The translations under genes and the position numbers were made by a program. 64,000 nucleotides of DNA, taken from the NCBI GenBank assembly GCA_027065695.1, contig JAMONP010000046.1, positions 36,295 to 100,294 of the forward strand, written 5' to 3'. Positions 30,097 to 39,889 of this stretch are shown here, piece by piece; positions within the stretch are counted from its first letter, which is position 1; every line of letters begins with the position of its first letter. Below the pieces are notes generated by a model, which was not told the origin of the DNA, searched no databases, and saw only the letters and a program-made list of their open reading frames with translations. This stretch comes from Desulfuromonadales bacterium. GTDB taxonomy: Bacteria > Desulfobacterota > Desulfuromonadia > Desulfuromonadales > BM103.

Positions 30097-31884
30097 TCAG
30101 ACATGTTCTACCGTGAAAATACTTGGATAACGCCGGTGCATCTCCTTTTGAAGCGCCGCAGCAATTTCTTCTGCTGTTGACAGTGTAATGAGCTGATCAA
30201 GGACTTGTTTGACCTCTGAGAGTTCGACTTGTCTTATGATGCGTTTGACCCTGGAAATACAGGCAGCATTCATGGAGAGTTCGCGAAAACCAAGGGCAAC
30301 CAGAACCAGCGAGTAAAGATCTTCGCCAGCCATCTCTCCGCACATGCCAACTTCAATTCCAGCCGACTCGGCAGCCTGACAAACACGTAATAGCGCTTGC
30401 AGAACTGCCGGGTGCATCGGTTCATAGAGATAAGCCACATGTTCGTTACCACGATCAATCGCCAGGCAGTATTGGATCAAGTCATTGGTTCCGACCGAAA
30501 AGAAATCAACTTCCCTGGCAAGCAGATCAGCAATCAGAACCGCCGCCGGGGTCTCAATCATAATGCCGATTTTGAGATTTTCACCGCAGTCAATTCCTGC
30601 CGCAAGTAGTTCCTGGCGTTCTCTCTCAAGAAACTGTTTACAGTCTCGAACTTCAGTAACTCCTGAGATCATTGGAAACATGACTCGGATCGGGCCAAAT
30701 GCTGCCGCTCTGAGAATTGCTCGTAGCTGAGTCTTGAACAACTTGGCTTCTTTGAGTGAGAACCGCACAGCACGTAACCCCATAGCCGGGTTGACCTCAT
30801 CGGAGAGGTTAAGTTCCGGAACAAACTTGTCACCACCGACATCAAGGGTTCTGATTGTCACGGGGAAAGGCTCCATCTGCTCAACTGCTGAGCGATAGAT
30901 GGCGAACTGTTCCTCTTCGGTAGGAGCTCCTTCATCAGACATGAAAAGAAATTCAGTGCGGAACAGACCAATTCCCTGGGCTCCCTGTTCACGTGCCGCA
31001 AGGATTTCGTCGACAAAGTCAACATTACTACGCAAAAACAGAGAGTGTCCGTCTTTGGTTTCTGCTGGCAGATTACGATAGTGGAGAAGTTCTGACTCCA
31101 GGTAATCGTAGTGCTGTTTCTTCAACAGATAATCGCGAAAAGTCTCTGTTGACGGTTTAAGTATTACGGTTCCGGAGCTACCATCAATAATCATCGGCGT
31201 GCCATCCGGAACCAGAGAGCTTACTGTTTCCAGGCCAAGCACCGCCGGGATACCAAGAGAACGAGCCAGAATTGCGGTATGCGAAGTACGTCCACCAATG
31301 TCAGTCACGAATCCGATGACCTTGGTCTTATCAATTTGAATAGTATCTGCAGGTGAGAGGTCATGAGCGACAACAATGACCTGTTCATCTATATCCGCCA
31401 GCGATTCACGTGTTTCGCCGAGCAGGTTGCGCATCAAACGGTCACCGATTGAATCAATGTCCGAGCGTCGTTCCCGTAGATACTCGTCGCTGATTCTGTC
31501 AAAGACCCGCCGCAGCTTGCGTAATACTCTGTTCAGAGCACCTTCAGCGTTGATCAGGTCCTCACGAATCAGACTGACCGTCTCCCCGATCAGCATATCA
31601 TCGTCCAGAATCAGCAAATGAGTATCGATAATATAGAGATGCTCACCAAGCTCTTTGCCGTCGGCCTGCTCCTTGACCTCAAGTAACTGGAGCTTGGATT
31701 TCACAACAGCGTCTCTGAACGCCGCAAGCTCCGGTTCGACCTCTGATGAAGAGATACGACGTTCGACGACATCCATCCGGTCGCGATTTACCCGGTGGCT
31801 TCTGCAGATAGCAATCCCAGGTGCAGCAGCTATGCCGACGAGAATAGTATCCTCAGATATATCAATCTTCACCGAAGCCGTCAT
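30097..31884 (-). CDS. ptsI: PTS enzyme I (PEP-protein phosphotransferase)
   Basis: First protein of the PTS relay: takes phosphate from PEP and passes it to HPr. The 595-residue product has the HPr-binding domain, the phospho-His motif GGRTSHTAIL with His202, and the C-terminal PEP barrel (NDLIQYCLAIDRGN; catalytic Cys in GMCGEMAGE). Its start overlaps ptsH by 23 bp. It lacks a GAF domain, so it is an ordinary EI and not the nitrogen PTS PtsP. Confidence 0.96.
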   Translation of the reverse strand: MTASVKIDISEDTILVGIAAAPGIAICRSHRVNRDRMDVVERRISSSEVEPELAAFRDAVVKSKLQLLEVKEQADGKELGEHLYIIDTHLLILDDDMLIGETVSLIREDLINAEGALNRVLRKLRRVFDRISDEYLRERRSDIDSIGDRLMRNLLGETRESLADIDEQVIVVAHDLSPADTIQIDKTKVIGFVTDIGGRTSHTAILARSLGIPAVLGLETVSSLVPDGTPMIIDGSSGTVILKPSTETFRDYLLKKQHYDYLESELLHYRNLPAETKDGHSLFLRSNVDFVDEILAAREQGAQGIGLFRTEFLFMSDEGAPTEEEQFAIYRSAVEQMEPFPVTIRTLDVGGDKFVPELNLSDEVNPAMGLRAVRFSLKEAKLFKTQLRAILRAAAFGPIRVMFPMISGVTEVRDCKQFLERERQELLAAGIDCGENLKIGIMIETPAAVLIADLLAREVDFFSVGTNDLIQYCLAIDRGNEHVAYLYEPMHPAVLQALLRVCQAAESAGIEVGMCGEMAGEDLYSLVLVALGFRELSMNAACISRVKRIIRQVELSEVKQVLDQLITLSTAEEIAAALQKEMHRRYPSIFTVEHV

Positions 31885-32134
31885 TAATCAAAGTCCCTAT
31901 CGTCTGCATTGCTTGCGCAGCATCTTTACCAGACACTGTCACAGTTATAGCTGATCCTTGCGGGGCAGCCAGCATAAGCAGCCCCATAATACTCTTGCCG
32001 TTTACTGCGTTACCATCTTTTTCAATCGTCACGTCTGATGAAAACTTGTTGGCTACCTGAACCAATTGAGCTGCAGCCCTGGCATGCAGACCCAGGCGAT
32101 TTACAATTTTGAAGTTTGAACTTTCAGTTGTCAT
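31862..32134 (-). CDS. ptsH: Phosphocarrier protein HPr
   Basis: A 90-residue carrier. His17 in LGLHARA is the EI phosphorylation site. Ser47 in NGKSIMGLLML is the site normally phosphorylated by HPr kinase, and hprK is present at 35.4 kb, so this HPr can probably be both energised and switched by serine phosphorylation. It is placed between EIID and EI. Confidence 0.95.
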   Translation of the reverse strand: MTTESSNFKIVNRLGLHARAAAQLVQVANKFSSDVTIEKDGNAVNGKSIMGLLMLAAPQGSAITVTVSGKDAAQAMQTIGTLINDGFGED

Positions 32135-32189
32135 ATCAGCCCCCCCATCATAGCTATTCCTCTATCAGAACAGGTCATCATCAAAACAT

Positions 32190-32942
32190 CTAGAACAACA
32201 GGGCCAGCAACAGCAGGCTGGACGTTGTTAAGAGGACAAGAAACAAGCTGGTCACCCCTTTATGAGCCAGCCACGCAAAGAGCAGAACAACAGGCAACAG
32301 CACAAAGCCCCACGCTGCAGAGAGTTCCTGGTGTTCACAACCTTTAAAAGAGAGGTATGCGCAAAGCACACCGATCAGCACCGTTGTGGACTCTTTGAGC
32401 CGAATCGCCAGATCTGGAATGCGACATTTCTGCACCGTCTCAATGGCTCTCAATTCCTGGGTATAGCCAAGAATGAGTCCACTGCCCCGAAACAGTAAGT
32501 GAGGTAAATTAAATAGCACCAGAAAAACCACAGGAGCCCAGAGTGAACCCTGGCTCGCAACCAGCAGACCCAACAAGGCCGCCAGGGGACGGACACCGCC
32601 CCAAAAGAGAGCATCACCCATTGCTGCAAAAGGAGCCATGACCATACTTTTATAGGTTTCCGCATCGACTTCTGACTCTTCACCGGCAAGCTGACGAGCC
32701 TCCAATCGCAAAACAGTTCCGGCAACCAATGGCGCAAAATACGGATGAGTATTGAAATAACCAGAATGCCGCTGCCGCACATCTGCGGGAATTTCGTCTC
32801 CGTAGATGCTGCGCAAGCCAGGCAGGATCAGGTAGAAAAACCCCAGATTCTGCAACTTCTCGAAATTCCAACTGGATTGCAGCAGGAAAGATCGAAGATA
32901 AATGCGTAAAAATGTCAGCCCGGAAAGGCGTGTCTCTTTCAT
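32190..32942 (-). CDS. PTS system mannose-family IID component
   Basis: Membrane partner of IIC. The 250-residue protein has the family N-terminus (FLRSFLLQSSWNFEKLQNLGF) and the motif HSGYFNTHPYFAP, typical of ManZ-type IID, plus C-terminal hydrophobic helices. The sugar specificity cannot be told from sequence. It follows IIC by 22 bp. Confidence 0.92.
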   Translation of the reverse strand: MKETRLSGLTFLRIYLRSFLLQSSWNFEKLQNLGFFYLILPGLRSIYGDEIPADVRQRHSGYFNTHPYFAPLVAGTVLRLEARQLAGEESEVDAETYKSMVMAPFAAMGDALFWGGVRPLAALLGLLVASQGSLWAPVVFLVLFNLPHLLFRGSGLILGYTQELRAIETVQKCRIPDLAIRLKESTTVLIGVLCAYLSFKGCEHQELSAAWGFVLLPVVLLFAWLAHKGVTSLFLVLLTTSSLLLLALLF

Positions 32943-32964
32943 ACTCTCATCTCAACTCATGCTG

Positions 32965-33657
32965 TCATTTCAACCAAAGCACCAGCATAGTCCCGGTAAA
33001 TGCGGCACAGAACAGGGAAGCGCTGCGATTGACGTTGATCGTCCCGAGGAGTACTGCCGCACCCACCATAATCAGGCTGTAATGCAAACTCAAACCAGCC
33101 TCTTGTACCGCTCCAATCAGCACAGGAGCCACAGAATAAAGAACAAAGCTGCCAACCAGAACTATAACGAGAGCTGTAGCCAGACTGGCGAAAGCGAAGC
33201 TGATCAAACCAAACAGATGATTACGTTCCAAACCAGCTATATCGCCTGCCATGAGAGCAGTGTGCCCGGAGACAGCAAGGCGGTCGTTAACATGACGCGC
33301 CAGACGGTCAAAAACCTGACCAAATTTGCCAAGGGGAATAGCAATCAACACCGAGAGGATCACCACCGGCATACCACTCAAACCTAGCGTGGGTCCCACA
33401 CTTAATGCCAGAACCGTTGCGCCCACGGCAACCTGTGTATCGTCAGGAGGAATCGCTGCCCCCACCGGCAATCGGCCAAGCCACAGCAACTCCAGCAACA
33501 TACCGATCTCCATACCAACCAGGGGACTGCCGAGAACCCAGCCAGTCAAAGTAGCGGCAACCAGAGGGCGAGAGATCATAATCTGAACCAGGGCAACCCG
33601 ATCCAGGCCAGTCAGCATAGCTACTATCCCGGCCAGCAGGTAATCACCGACGACCAT
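32965..33657 (-). CDS. PTS system mannose-family IIC component
   Basis: Membrane channel subunit of 230 residues, almost entirely hydrophobic. It shows the family stretch GLDRVALVQIMISRPLVAA and GMLLELLWLGRLPVGAAIPPD. It directly abuts the IIB gene, with stop and start codons adjacent. Confidence 0.92.
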   Translation of the reverse strand: MVVGDYLLAGIVAMLTGLDRVALVQIMISRPLVAATLTGWVLGSPLVGMEIGMLLELLWLGRLPVGAAIPPDDTQVAVGATVLALSVGPTLGLSGMPVVILSVLIAIPLGKFGQVFDRLARHVNDRLAVSGHTALMAGDIAGLERNHLFGLISFAFASLATALVIVLVGSFVLYSVAPVLIGAVQEAGLSLHYSLIMVGAAVLLGTINVNRSASLFCAAFTGTMLVLWLK

Positions 33658-34146
33658 TTAACGACCTCCGGAGCTAATCAGCTTGCGCCAGCTCCGTTCT
33701 CTGTCTGCAGGAACACATTGAGACACAATAGTTACACCCTGATCCTCAACTTGCTGCAACTTATCAATATCTTGCTGATCAAGGGCAATCGTACAAGTGT
33801 AACGGTTTTTACCTGCGCTTGAATGCATGTTACCGAGATTGAGTTTTTTATATGAAGCACCAAGTTGACAGACCTTAAGGGCGTCCTCGGAATTGGCAAA
33901 AAGCAAGAGCACGCGCTTCTTGAGTAAGTCTGCTGAACTGAGAATACTGACCGTTTCCTCCAGCGTGCCGATAATCAGCTTGACTGAACTCGGTACAGCT
34001 GCCTGCATCACCATACACTGAAAGGATGTACCGGCAACTTCATCACTGGCAACCACAATACAATCGGCACCGACATAAGGGACCCAGGCTTCCAGAATCT
34101 GACCATGCACCAGGCGACTATCAATACGAGCCAGAACTATACTCAT
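33658..34146 (-). CDS. PTS system mannose-family IIB component
   Basis: Cytoplasmic phosphocarrier, 162 residues. The phospho-accepting His14 lies in ARIDSRLVHGQILEAW, the hallmark of the ManX IIB fold. It receives phosphate from the separately encoded IIA 46 bp upstream and would pass it to sugar bound in IIC/IID. Confidence 0.93.
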   Translation of the reverse strand: MSIVLARIDSRLVHGQILEAWVPYVGADCIVVASDEVAGTSFQCMVMQAAVPSSVKLIIGTLEETVSILSSADLLKKRVLLLFANSEDALKVCQLGASYKKLNLGNMHSSAGKNRYTCTIALDQQDIDKLQQVEDQGVTIVSQCVPADRERSWRKLISSGGR

Positions 34147-34192
34147 TACACAAACATCTCCTACGAGATCACCAGACTGTCAACAGATGACG

Positions 34193-34594
34193 CTAACGCT
34201 GCAGATAGTCACCGGCCAGGGCGATGCTCTGCCGACCATAGGACTTGAGGGTCCCTGCTAACTCATCCAGATCGAGGCTCTCCTGGCTATTAAAAAACTT
34301 AAGCAACATGGGCAGGTTGACACCGGTCAGAACTTCAACAATTTGCGGTTCCAGAAAAGTCATGCTGACATTGGCAGGGGTGCCGCCAAACATATCTGTT
34401 ACAATAATAACACCACGATCATCTGAACCGACCTCGGCAACAGCCGCTGCTATTGCATCACGAACATCTTCCATCGAGATTTCCTGGGTAATACTGACAG
34501 CACTGGCATTGCGAACCGGGCCAATGATCATCTGCACTGAAGCCAGGAGTTCTGCACCAAGATTGCCATGAGTTGTAACAACTAGACCGATCAC
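34193..34594 (-). CDS. PTS system mannose-family IIA component
   Basis: 133-residue IIA of the mannose type: MIGLVVTTHGNLGAELL, with active His9, and the DMFGGTPANVS motif in mid-protein. In the Man family IIA is often fused to IIB; here it is separate. It lies 4 bp after rapZ. Confidence 0.93.
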   Translation of the reverse strand: MIGLVVTTHGNLGAELLASVQMIIGPVRNASAVSITQEISMEDVRDAIAAAVAEVGSDDRGVIIVTDMFGGTPANVSMTFLEPQIVEVLTGVNLPMLLKFFNSQESLDLDELAGTLKSYGRQSIALAGDYLQR

Positions 34595-34598
34595 GGTA

Positions 34599-35456
34599 TT
34601 AATCCTTGTCTAAATCTCTGTGGTTCACCTGTACAACACATCCGGTCCCGAGTAAGTATGGCCCGAGATCTTCTGCAACAGCGACACTCCGATGACGACC
34701 GCCGGTGCAACCAACACCAATGGTCAAGCTGGTCTTCCCTTCCTTGGAATAACGCGGGATCAGGAAGAAAAGCAGATCCTTGAGTTTGTCGAGAAAAGCC
34801 TGGTAGTCAGGCTGGCCGAGAACAAAACTGCTGACCTCCGAATCCAGCCCGGTCTTGGGACGCAACTCTTCAACAAAATGCGGGTTGTCAAGAAATCGCA
34901 CATCGAAAACCAGATCTACACCCAGAGGTAAACCATTTTTAAAACCAAAAGACTGCACCTGCAACTGTAGCTGTCTCTTGTGCTCTGCTGATCCCAGCAC
35001 AGAGGCCAGAACTCTCTGCCGAAGTTGATGAACAGTCAATCCTGAAGAATCCAGAATGATCGTTGCCAAGCTACGTAGTCTTGACATGATGTCCCGCTCT
35101 CGATCAATTGCAGCAATAATCCCCTCTTTCTGCACCAGAGGGTGGCGGCGGCGTGTCTCTGAAAAACGCCTGACCAAATCATCGGTCGAGGCCTCAAAGA
35201 ACAGCACATCAACCTTATGCCCTTCGGCCTTAATGCTCTGCAACACTTCCTGGCAATCACCAAGAAAATCAGAACTCCGGGCATCGACAACAGTCGCTAC
35301 CTTTTCATAGCCATGATCAGTTAAAGCAAGAAAATCAGGGAGCATGACCAAAGGAAGATTATCGATAACAAAGAAACCGGCATCTTCCAGAGCACGTGCA
35401 CCGGTACTTTTACCGGAACCTGACAGGCCGGTGATAACAACCAGTTGCCGCTTCAT
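34599..35456 (-). CDS. rapZ: RapZ/YvcJ-family nucleotide-binding protein
   Basis: 285-residue P-loop protein with Walker A GLSGSGKST at 10-18 and the C-terminal CTGGRHRSVAVAE motif. In E. coli RapZ delivers the GlmZ sRNA to RNase E and so controls glucosamine-6-phosphate synthesis; in other phyla relatives bind UDP-GlcNAc. Its target here is unknown. It overlaps hprK by 4 bp, the usual pairing in genomes that carry hprK. Confidence 0.93.
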   Translation of the reverse strand: MKRQLVVITGLSGSGKSTGARALEDAGFFVIDNLPLVMLPDFLALTDHGYEKVATVVDARSSDFLGDCQEVLQSIKAEGHKVDVLFFEASTDDLVRRFSETRRRHPLVQKEGIIAAIDRERDIMSRLRSLATIILDSSGLTVHQLRQRVLASVLGSAEHKRQLQLQVQSFGFKNGLPLGVDLVFDVRFLDNPHFVEELRPKTGLDSEVSSFVLGQPDYQAFLDKLKDLLFFLIPRYSKEGKTSLTIGVGCTGGRHRSVAVAEDLGPYLLGTGCVVQVNHRDLDKD

Positions 35457-36436
35457 TCCAGGTTATCCCCAATGATAGAATGAGCATGGATACGGGCGGT
35501 TTCAGCCATCCGCTGCTCCAGCCGCTCTTCAAATTCAATCGCACTGTGATAACCCATTTCCTTAAGCAACTGATTACGGGCCGCAACCTCGACAATAGTC
35601 GTGATGTTTCTGCCGTAGCGGACAGGAATTGTCTGCATGGGTAATTTCACCCCGAGCAGTTCATAACTCTTTTCTTCAAGCCCGAGGCGATCATAGACGT
35701 GGTCATCTTGCCATTCCACAAGCTCAATGACCAAATCGATTTTCTTGCGCTCACGAATGGCAGCGACACCAAACAGATGCTTGATATTGATAATACCAAG
35801 GCCACGAATCTCCATATGATAGTGCAGGAGATCATTGCCTTCGCCAAAGAGAACCGCCGGAAGTTTCAAGCGAACTTTAATTATATCATCAGCCACCAAG
35901 CGATGGCCGCGAATAATCAGGTCAAGGGCGCACTCGCTCTTGCCGACACCACTCTTGCCCAGTAAAAGAACACCGACACCAAGCACATCGACAAGAACCC
36001 CATGCACGTTGGTCTGATCAAGCAGGCGCTCTTCCAGATACTGGGTTAGAAGCGAGATAAAGGTCGAGCTTTGATGATGACTGCGCAACAGAGGAATATT
36101 GTGGCTTTCCACTTCGCGCAAAAGATTGTCGGGAGGATCGAGGTTTTTGGTGATGATAAAACAGCAGATATCAAGGGCGCAAAGCCCATTAACACGAGCT
36201 TCAGCTTTGGCGGGGTCTTGTTGATATAATTCGGAAAGATAACTGAGTTCAGTGGCACCAAGGATCTGGATACGATCAGGATGAAGATTCTTGGTATAAC
36301 CAGCCAGGGCCAAGCCAGGCTTCTGAATTCTTGGGACTTGCACAAAACGGCTCAGACCACGCTTGCCTGCCAAAAGCTCCAGGTCAAGTCCGGCCTCTGT
36401 CTCGGACAGCAATTCTGAGATACTCAAACGGGGCAT
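35453..36436 (-). CDS. hprK: HPr kinase/phosphorylase
   Basis: Phosphorylates or dephosphorylates HPr on the regulatory serine. The 327-residue protein has the N-terminal DRTGG-like domain and the Walker A motif GKSGVGKS at 160-167. The catalytic HprK signature follows (GLGIINIKHLFGVAAIRE). It is complete, with its substrate HPr encoded 3 kb away. Confidence 0.94.
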   Translation of the reverse strand: MPRLSISELLSETEAGLDLELLAGKRGLSRFVQVPRIQKPGLALAGYTKNLHPDRIQILGATELSYLSELYQQDPAKAEARVNGLCALDICCFIITKNLDPPDNLLREVESHNIPLLRSHHQSSTFISLLTQYLEERLLDQTNVHGVLVDVLGVGVLLLGKSGVGKSECALDLIIRGHRLVADDIIKVRLKLPAVLFGEGNDLLHYHMEIRGLGIINIKHLFGVAAIRERKKIDLVIELVEWQDDHVYDRLGLEEKSYELLGVKLPMQTIPVRYGRNITTIVEVAARNQLLKEMGYHSAIEFEERLEQRMAETARIHAHSIIGDNLE

Positions 36437-36448
36437 CGATCTAATCTT

Positions 36449-36910
36449 TTATAGTTGATCTTCTTCTTCTGAAATAATGCGATGAATTTCTGCACCATCC
36501 ACTGCTGACTGCAGACGTTCACGCACCACGGTACTTTTCAGGAGCTTGGAAATTCGGGCAAGGGTCTTCAAATGGATACCAACAGACTCTTCAGGAGCAA
36601 CCAGAAGAAAGAAAAGATACGCCGGCTTATCGTCCATAGAGTCAAAATCTACGCCATTATGGCTTAAGCCAAAGGAAATCAGCAGCCGGTCAATGTCCTT
36701 TAATTTGCCATGAGGAATCGCAACCCCATCGCCAATACCCGTAGAACCAAGGCGTTCCCGTTCCATGAGGACTTTCAGAACATCGTCCCGAACCAAACTC
36801 GCGTCAGCCTTCAGTAGAGCATCCGTCAGCTCGGCAAGAACTTCTTTTTTCCCCGTACCTTTCAAATCTGCGACGATCGCCGCAGGGTCCAGCAACTCCG
36901 AAATTTTCAT
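36449..36910 (-). CDS. ptsN: PTS IIA-like nitrogen-regulatory protein PtsN
   Basis: 153-residue EIIA-Ntr-like protein with the active His67 in GDGVAIPHGKL. Such proteins regulate potassium transport, sigma-54 processes or other partners rather than moving sugar. No PtsP or NPr is seen in the window, so the general EI/HPr may phosphorylate it. It follows hpf and precedes hprK by 12 bp. Confidence 0.93.
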   Translation of the reverse strand: MKISELLDPAAIVADLKGTGKKEVLAELTDALLKADASLVRDDVLKVLMERERLGSTGIGDGVAIPHGKLKDIDRLLISFGLSHNGVDFDSMDDKPAYLFFLLVAPEESVGIHLKTLARISKLLKSTVVRERLQSAVDGAEIHRIISEEEDQL

Positions 36911-36991
36911 CTTACAATTAACCTGATTATTGGTAAAAGGTTAGCAAACAACGGCAAGCGGCAACATTGCCGCTTGCCGAAAAAGTTTGTC

Positions 36992-37537
36992 CTAGGGCTG
37001 AGGAACAATCAGACCATAATTGCCATCATTACGCCGATAAACCACATTAATCCCCTCAGATGATGCATCTGTGAAAACCAGGAATTGTTTTTCCAGCAGG
37101 TCCATCTGCATAACGGCTTCATCCACTGACATCGGTTTTACCTGAAAACTTTCAGATTTGATAATACTGGGCTCCTGATGGCCTTCATCAATACTTTCAG
37201 CAGTGTAAATTGTTCTATCCACACGCCGTTCCCGACCGCTCAAAGGCTTGTGCTTTTTGATCTTGTCTTTATAGCGCTTCAACTGGCGGTCGAGTTTATC
37301 CAGCATACCGTCAATCGCTGCGTACATGTCATTCGTCTCTTCTTTTGCTTTGATAACTATCCCTTTAGCAGTCAGAGTCGCTTCTGCTTTGTGACGAATC
37401 TTCTTTGCTACGGAGAGAACTACCTGAGCCTCAACTGGTTCTTCAATATATTTTTTAACCTTGGGAAGTTTATCTTCAACATAGTTACGCACCGGTTCAC
37501 TGGTTTCCATATGTCGGAAGGTCACATTAATCCGCAT
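36992..37537 (-). CDS. hpf: Ribosome hibernation promoting factor, long form
   Basis: 181-residue long HPF: N-terminal ribosome-binding domain (MRINVTFRHMETSEPVRNYV) and a C-terminal dimerisation domain ending in GNYGLIVPQP. The ATG at 37537 is preferred over a GTG three codons earlier that falls inside the GGAGGT ribosome binding site. It sits directly downstream of rpoN, as in many proteobacteria. Long HPF makes 100S ribosome dimers in starvation. Confidence 0.94.
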   Translation of the reverse strand: MRINVTFRHMETSEPVRNYVEDKLPKVKKYIEEPVEAQVVLSVAKKIRHKAEATLTAKGIVIKAKEETNDMYAAIDGMLDKLDRQLKRYKDKIKKHKPLSGRERRVDRTIYTAESIDEGHQEPSIIKSESFQVKPMSVDEAVMQMDLLEKQFLVFTDASSEGINVVYRRNDGNYGLIVPQP

Positions 37538-37667
37538 AATTTTCACACCTCCTGGTAAATGTTTATAAAAATATCTGAGTCGCTACAATTATACCTGCTG
37601 ATTCTCATAAAACCATCCCAAATCCACTAATATGAACGGGCCCAGTAATAAGAACAAACTTAACGAA

Positions 37668-39116
37668 TCAAAACAAGCGTTTCCTCTGGGTAGAAGAACC
37701 AACACCTAACATTTCCCGATATTTGGTCACCGTACGACGAGCAATATCAATCCCTTGACCATGCAGGATCTCAACGATCTTCTGATCTGAATATGGTTTG
37801 CTGGCAAGCTCAGAGGCAACAATTTCCTTGATCTTGCTTTTCACGCTCTCCGAAGCAACTGAATCGCCCCCGGTTGTATTGATACCGCTGTTGAAAAAGT
37901 ATTTCAGTTCAAAAAGCCCCTGAGGCGTCTGCACATACTTATTGGTCGTCACACGACTGACCGTGGATTCGTGCATCTCGATATCTTCAGCGACATCACG
38001 CAAAACCAGAGGCTTGAGATATGCAACGCCCCGGTCAAAGAAGTTACGTTGGAATTTAACGATACTTGTCGTGACCCGAAAGATGGTCCGTTGACGTTGA
38101 TGAATGCTCTTAATCAACCAAAGAGCACCACGTAATTTATCCTGAATATACTCTCCCGCCTTTGCATCAATTTGTGCAGAACCGGAGAGAGCATTGCGGT
38201 AAAAGGAATTGATCCTCAAATTAGGTAAACCCTCATCGTTGAGAACAACGTGATATTCATCGCTGACTTTGTGCACAAAGATATCTGGAATAATGTAATG
38301 GACGTCATCCTGGCCATACTGGCTGCCAGGGCGGGGGTCAAGACCACTGATGAATTTGGCCGCATCAAACACTTCGTCCAGAGAAACCTGAAGAGCTCTG
38401 GCAATTACTTGATAACGACGGTTTTCCAGTTCCTCAAGCTGATCTCTCAGGATGACACCAACGAGATCCTCAGACATTCCCAACAGATCAACCTGCTTCA
38501 GGAGACACTCCTGCAGGCTGCGACTGGCAACACCTGGAGGATCAAAATCCTGAACCTCTGCGAGGACTTTTTCGACATCATCAGGGTCACAACCGGACTG
38601 AGCAGCAATTTCTTCAACAGAGGACTGAAGGTAACCAGCATCATCCACATTACCGATAATTTCACCGGCAATGGCTCTTTCATGGTTTTCCAATCGGGAG
38701 AGATTTAACTGCCACATCAGGTGATCGGCCAGAGAGGGTTTTCTGGTCAAGAGGTTTTCGTAAGATGGTCGATCTGAATCATCTTCGTAGTTGTCGGCGG
38801 TGGTACCACCAAGGCTATAGCTTTCCAGATATGTCTTCCAGTCAATATCCGCCATGCCATCGCGAACAGCATCAACCTCTTTGACAGTCTCCTGATTTTG
38901 CTCGTCAAGCGCCTCAGCCTTACGTTCTTCTTCCGGAGTTTTCTCTTCAGGTGTTTCCTGCCCTTCTTCCAGGACAGGGTTCTCCTCAAGTTCTTCGCGC
39001 ACCACATCCATCAACTCCATGCGCGAGAGTTGCAGCAGCTTGATAGCCTGCTGCAGCTGCGGCGTCATAACCAGTTGCTGGCTGAGCTTAAGTTGTTGTC
39101 TTATCTCTAAAGCCAT
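37668..39116 (-). CDS. rpoN: RNA polymerase sigma-54 factor
   Basis: 482 residues from MALEIRQQLKLSQQLVMTPQ; an upstream extension in the same frame is not family-like and has no ribosome binding site. Region I is Gln/Leu-rich, followed by an acidic region II, the core-binding domain, an HTH and the C-terminal RpoN box ARRTVTKYRE (about 20 residues before the end). It transcribes bEBP-dependent genes. The lptB-rpoN-hpf-ptsN-rapZ order is typical. Confidence 0.96.
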   Translation of the reverse strand: MALEIRQQLKLSQQLVMTPQLQQAIKLLQLSRMELMDVVREELEENPVLEEGQETPEEKTPEEERKAEALDEQNQETVKEVDAVRDGMADIDWKTYLESYSLGGTTADNYEDDSDRPSYENLLTRKPSLADHLMWQLNLSRLENHERAIAGEIIGNVDDAGYLQSSVEEIAAQSGCDPDDVEKVLAEVQDFDPPGVASRSLQECLLKQVDLLGMSEDLVGVILRDQLEELENRRYQVIARALQVSLDEVFDAAKFISGLDPRPGSQYGQDDVHYIIPDIFVHKVSDEYHVVLNDEGLPNLRINSFYRNALSGSAQIDAKAGEYIQDKLRGALWLIKSIHQRQRTIFRVTTSIVKFQRNFFDRGVAYLKPLVLRDVAEDIEMHESTVSRVTTNKYVQTPQGLFELKYFFNSGINTTGGDSVASESVKSKIKEIVASELASKPYSDQKIVEILHGQGIDIARRTVTKYREMLGVGSSTQRKRLF

Positions 39117-39163
39117 ATCACCATCGTAACGGAAAGTGAACTCACGAATTTGAGCATGTGAAT

Positions 39164-39889
39164 CTAAAGCCGGAACTTCTCTCCCAGATAAATCGCCTTT
39201 GCCTTTGGACTGTGCGCAATTTCTTCCGGAGTACCATGCTCCAGAATACAACCCTCATTCAGGATATAGGCACGGTCACAAACACCCAGTGTTTCACGAA
39301 CATTGTGGTCGGAAATCAATACGCCAATCTGGCGTTTTTTCAATTCGAGGATAATCCCCTGGATATCAAGCACCGCTAGTGGGTCAACCCCCGCAAAAGG
39401 CTCGTCAAGCAAGATAAACCTCGGCTCCAGCACTAGGGCTCTGGCGATCTCGACGCGTCGTCTCTCGCCACCGGAGAGAGTATAACCGTAAGATTTTGCC
39501 ACATGCGTCAAACGAAAATCTTCGAGTAATTGGTCTTTGCGCTTTTGCTGACCTTGCTTGGAGCTTCCTGTTGTCTCCAGAATCGCCAGAAGATTCTGTT
39601 CAACTGTCAGTTTGCGAAAAATTGAAGCTTCCTGAGGGAGATACGAAATCCCCATCCTCGCTCTCTGATGCATAGGCAACGGCGTCAAATTCTCTTCATC
39701 AAGAAAGACTTCACCCTGGTCCGGCCTGACCAGACCGACCACCATATAAAAAGAGGTGGTTTTACCCGCACCATTCGGACCAAGCAGGCCGACAACTTCA
39801 CCTGAACTGAGTTCCAGATCAACCGAAGAAACCACCTGCCTGTTCTTGTATGATTTTGATAAACCCCGGGCGGTCAGAAGATGACTCAA
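39164..39889 (-). CDS. lptB: LPS export ABC transporter ATP-binding protein LptB
   Basis: 241-residue ATPase driving LptF/G. Walker [11 protein letters not shown], signature [15 protein letters not shown], Walker [14 protein letters not shown]. Its start overlaps the lptA stop by 4 bp. Directly upstream of rpoN. Confidence 0.96.
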   Translation of the reverse strand: MSHLLTARGLSKSYKNRQVVSSVDLELSSGEVVGLLGPNGAGKTTSFYMVVGLVRPDQGEVFLDEENLTPLPMHQRARMGISYLPQEASIFRKLTVEQNLLAILETTGSSKQGQQKRKDQLLEDFRLTHVAKSYGYTLSGGERRRVEIARALVLEPRFILLDEPFAGVDPLAVLDIQGIILELKKRQIGVLISDHNVRETLGVCDRAYILNEGCILEHGTPEEIAHSPKAKAIYLGEKFRL

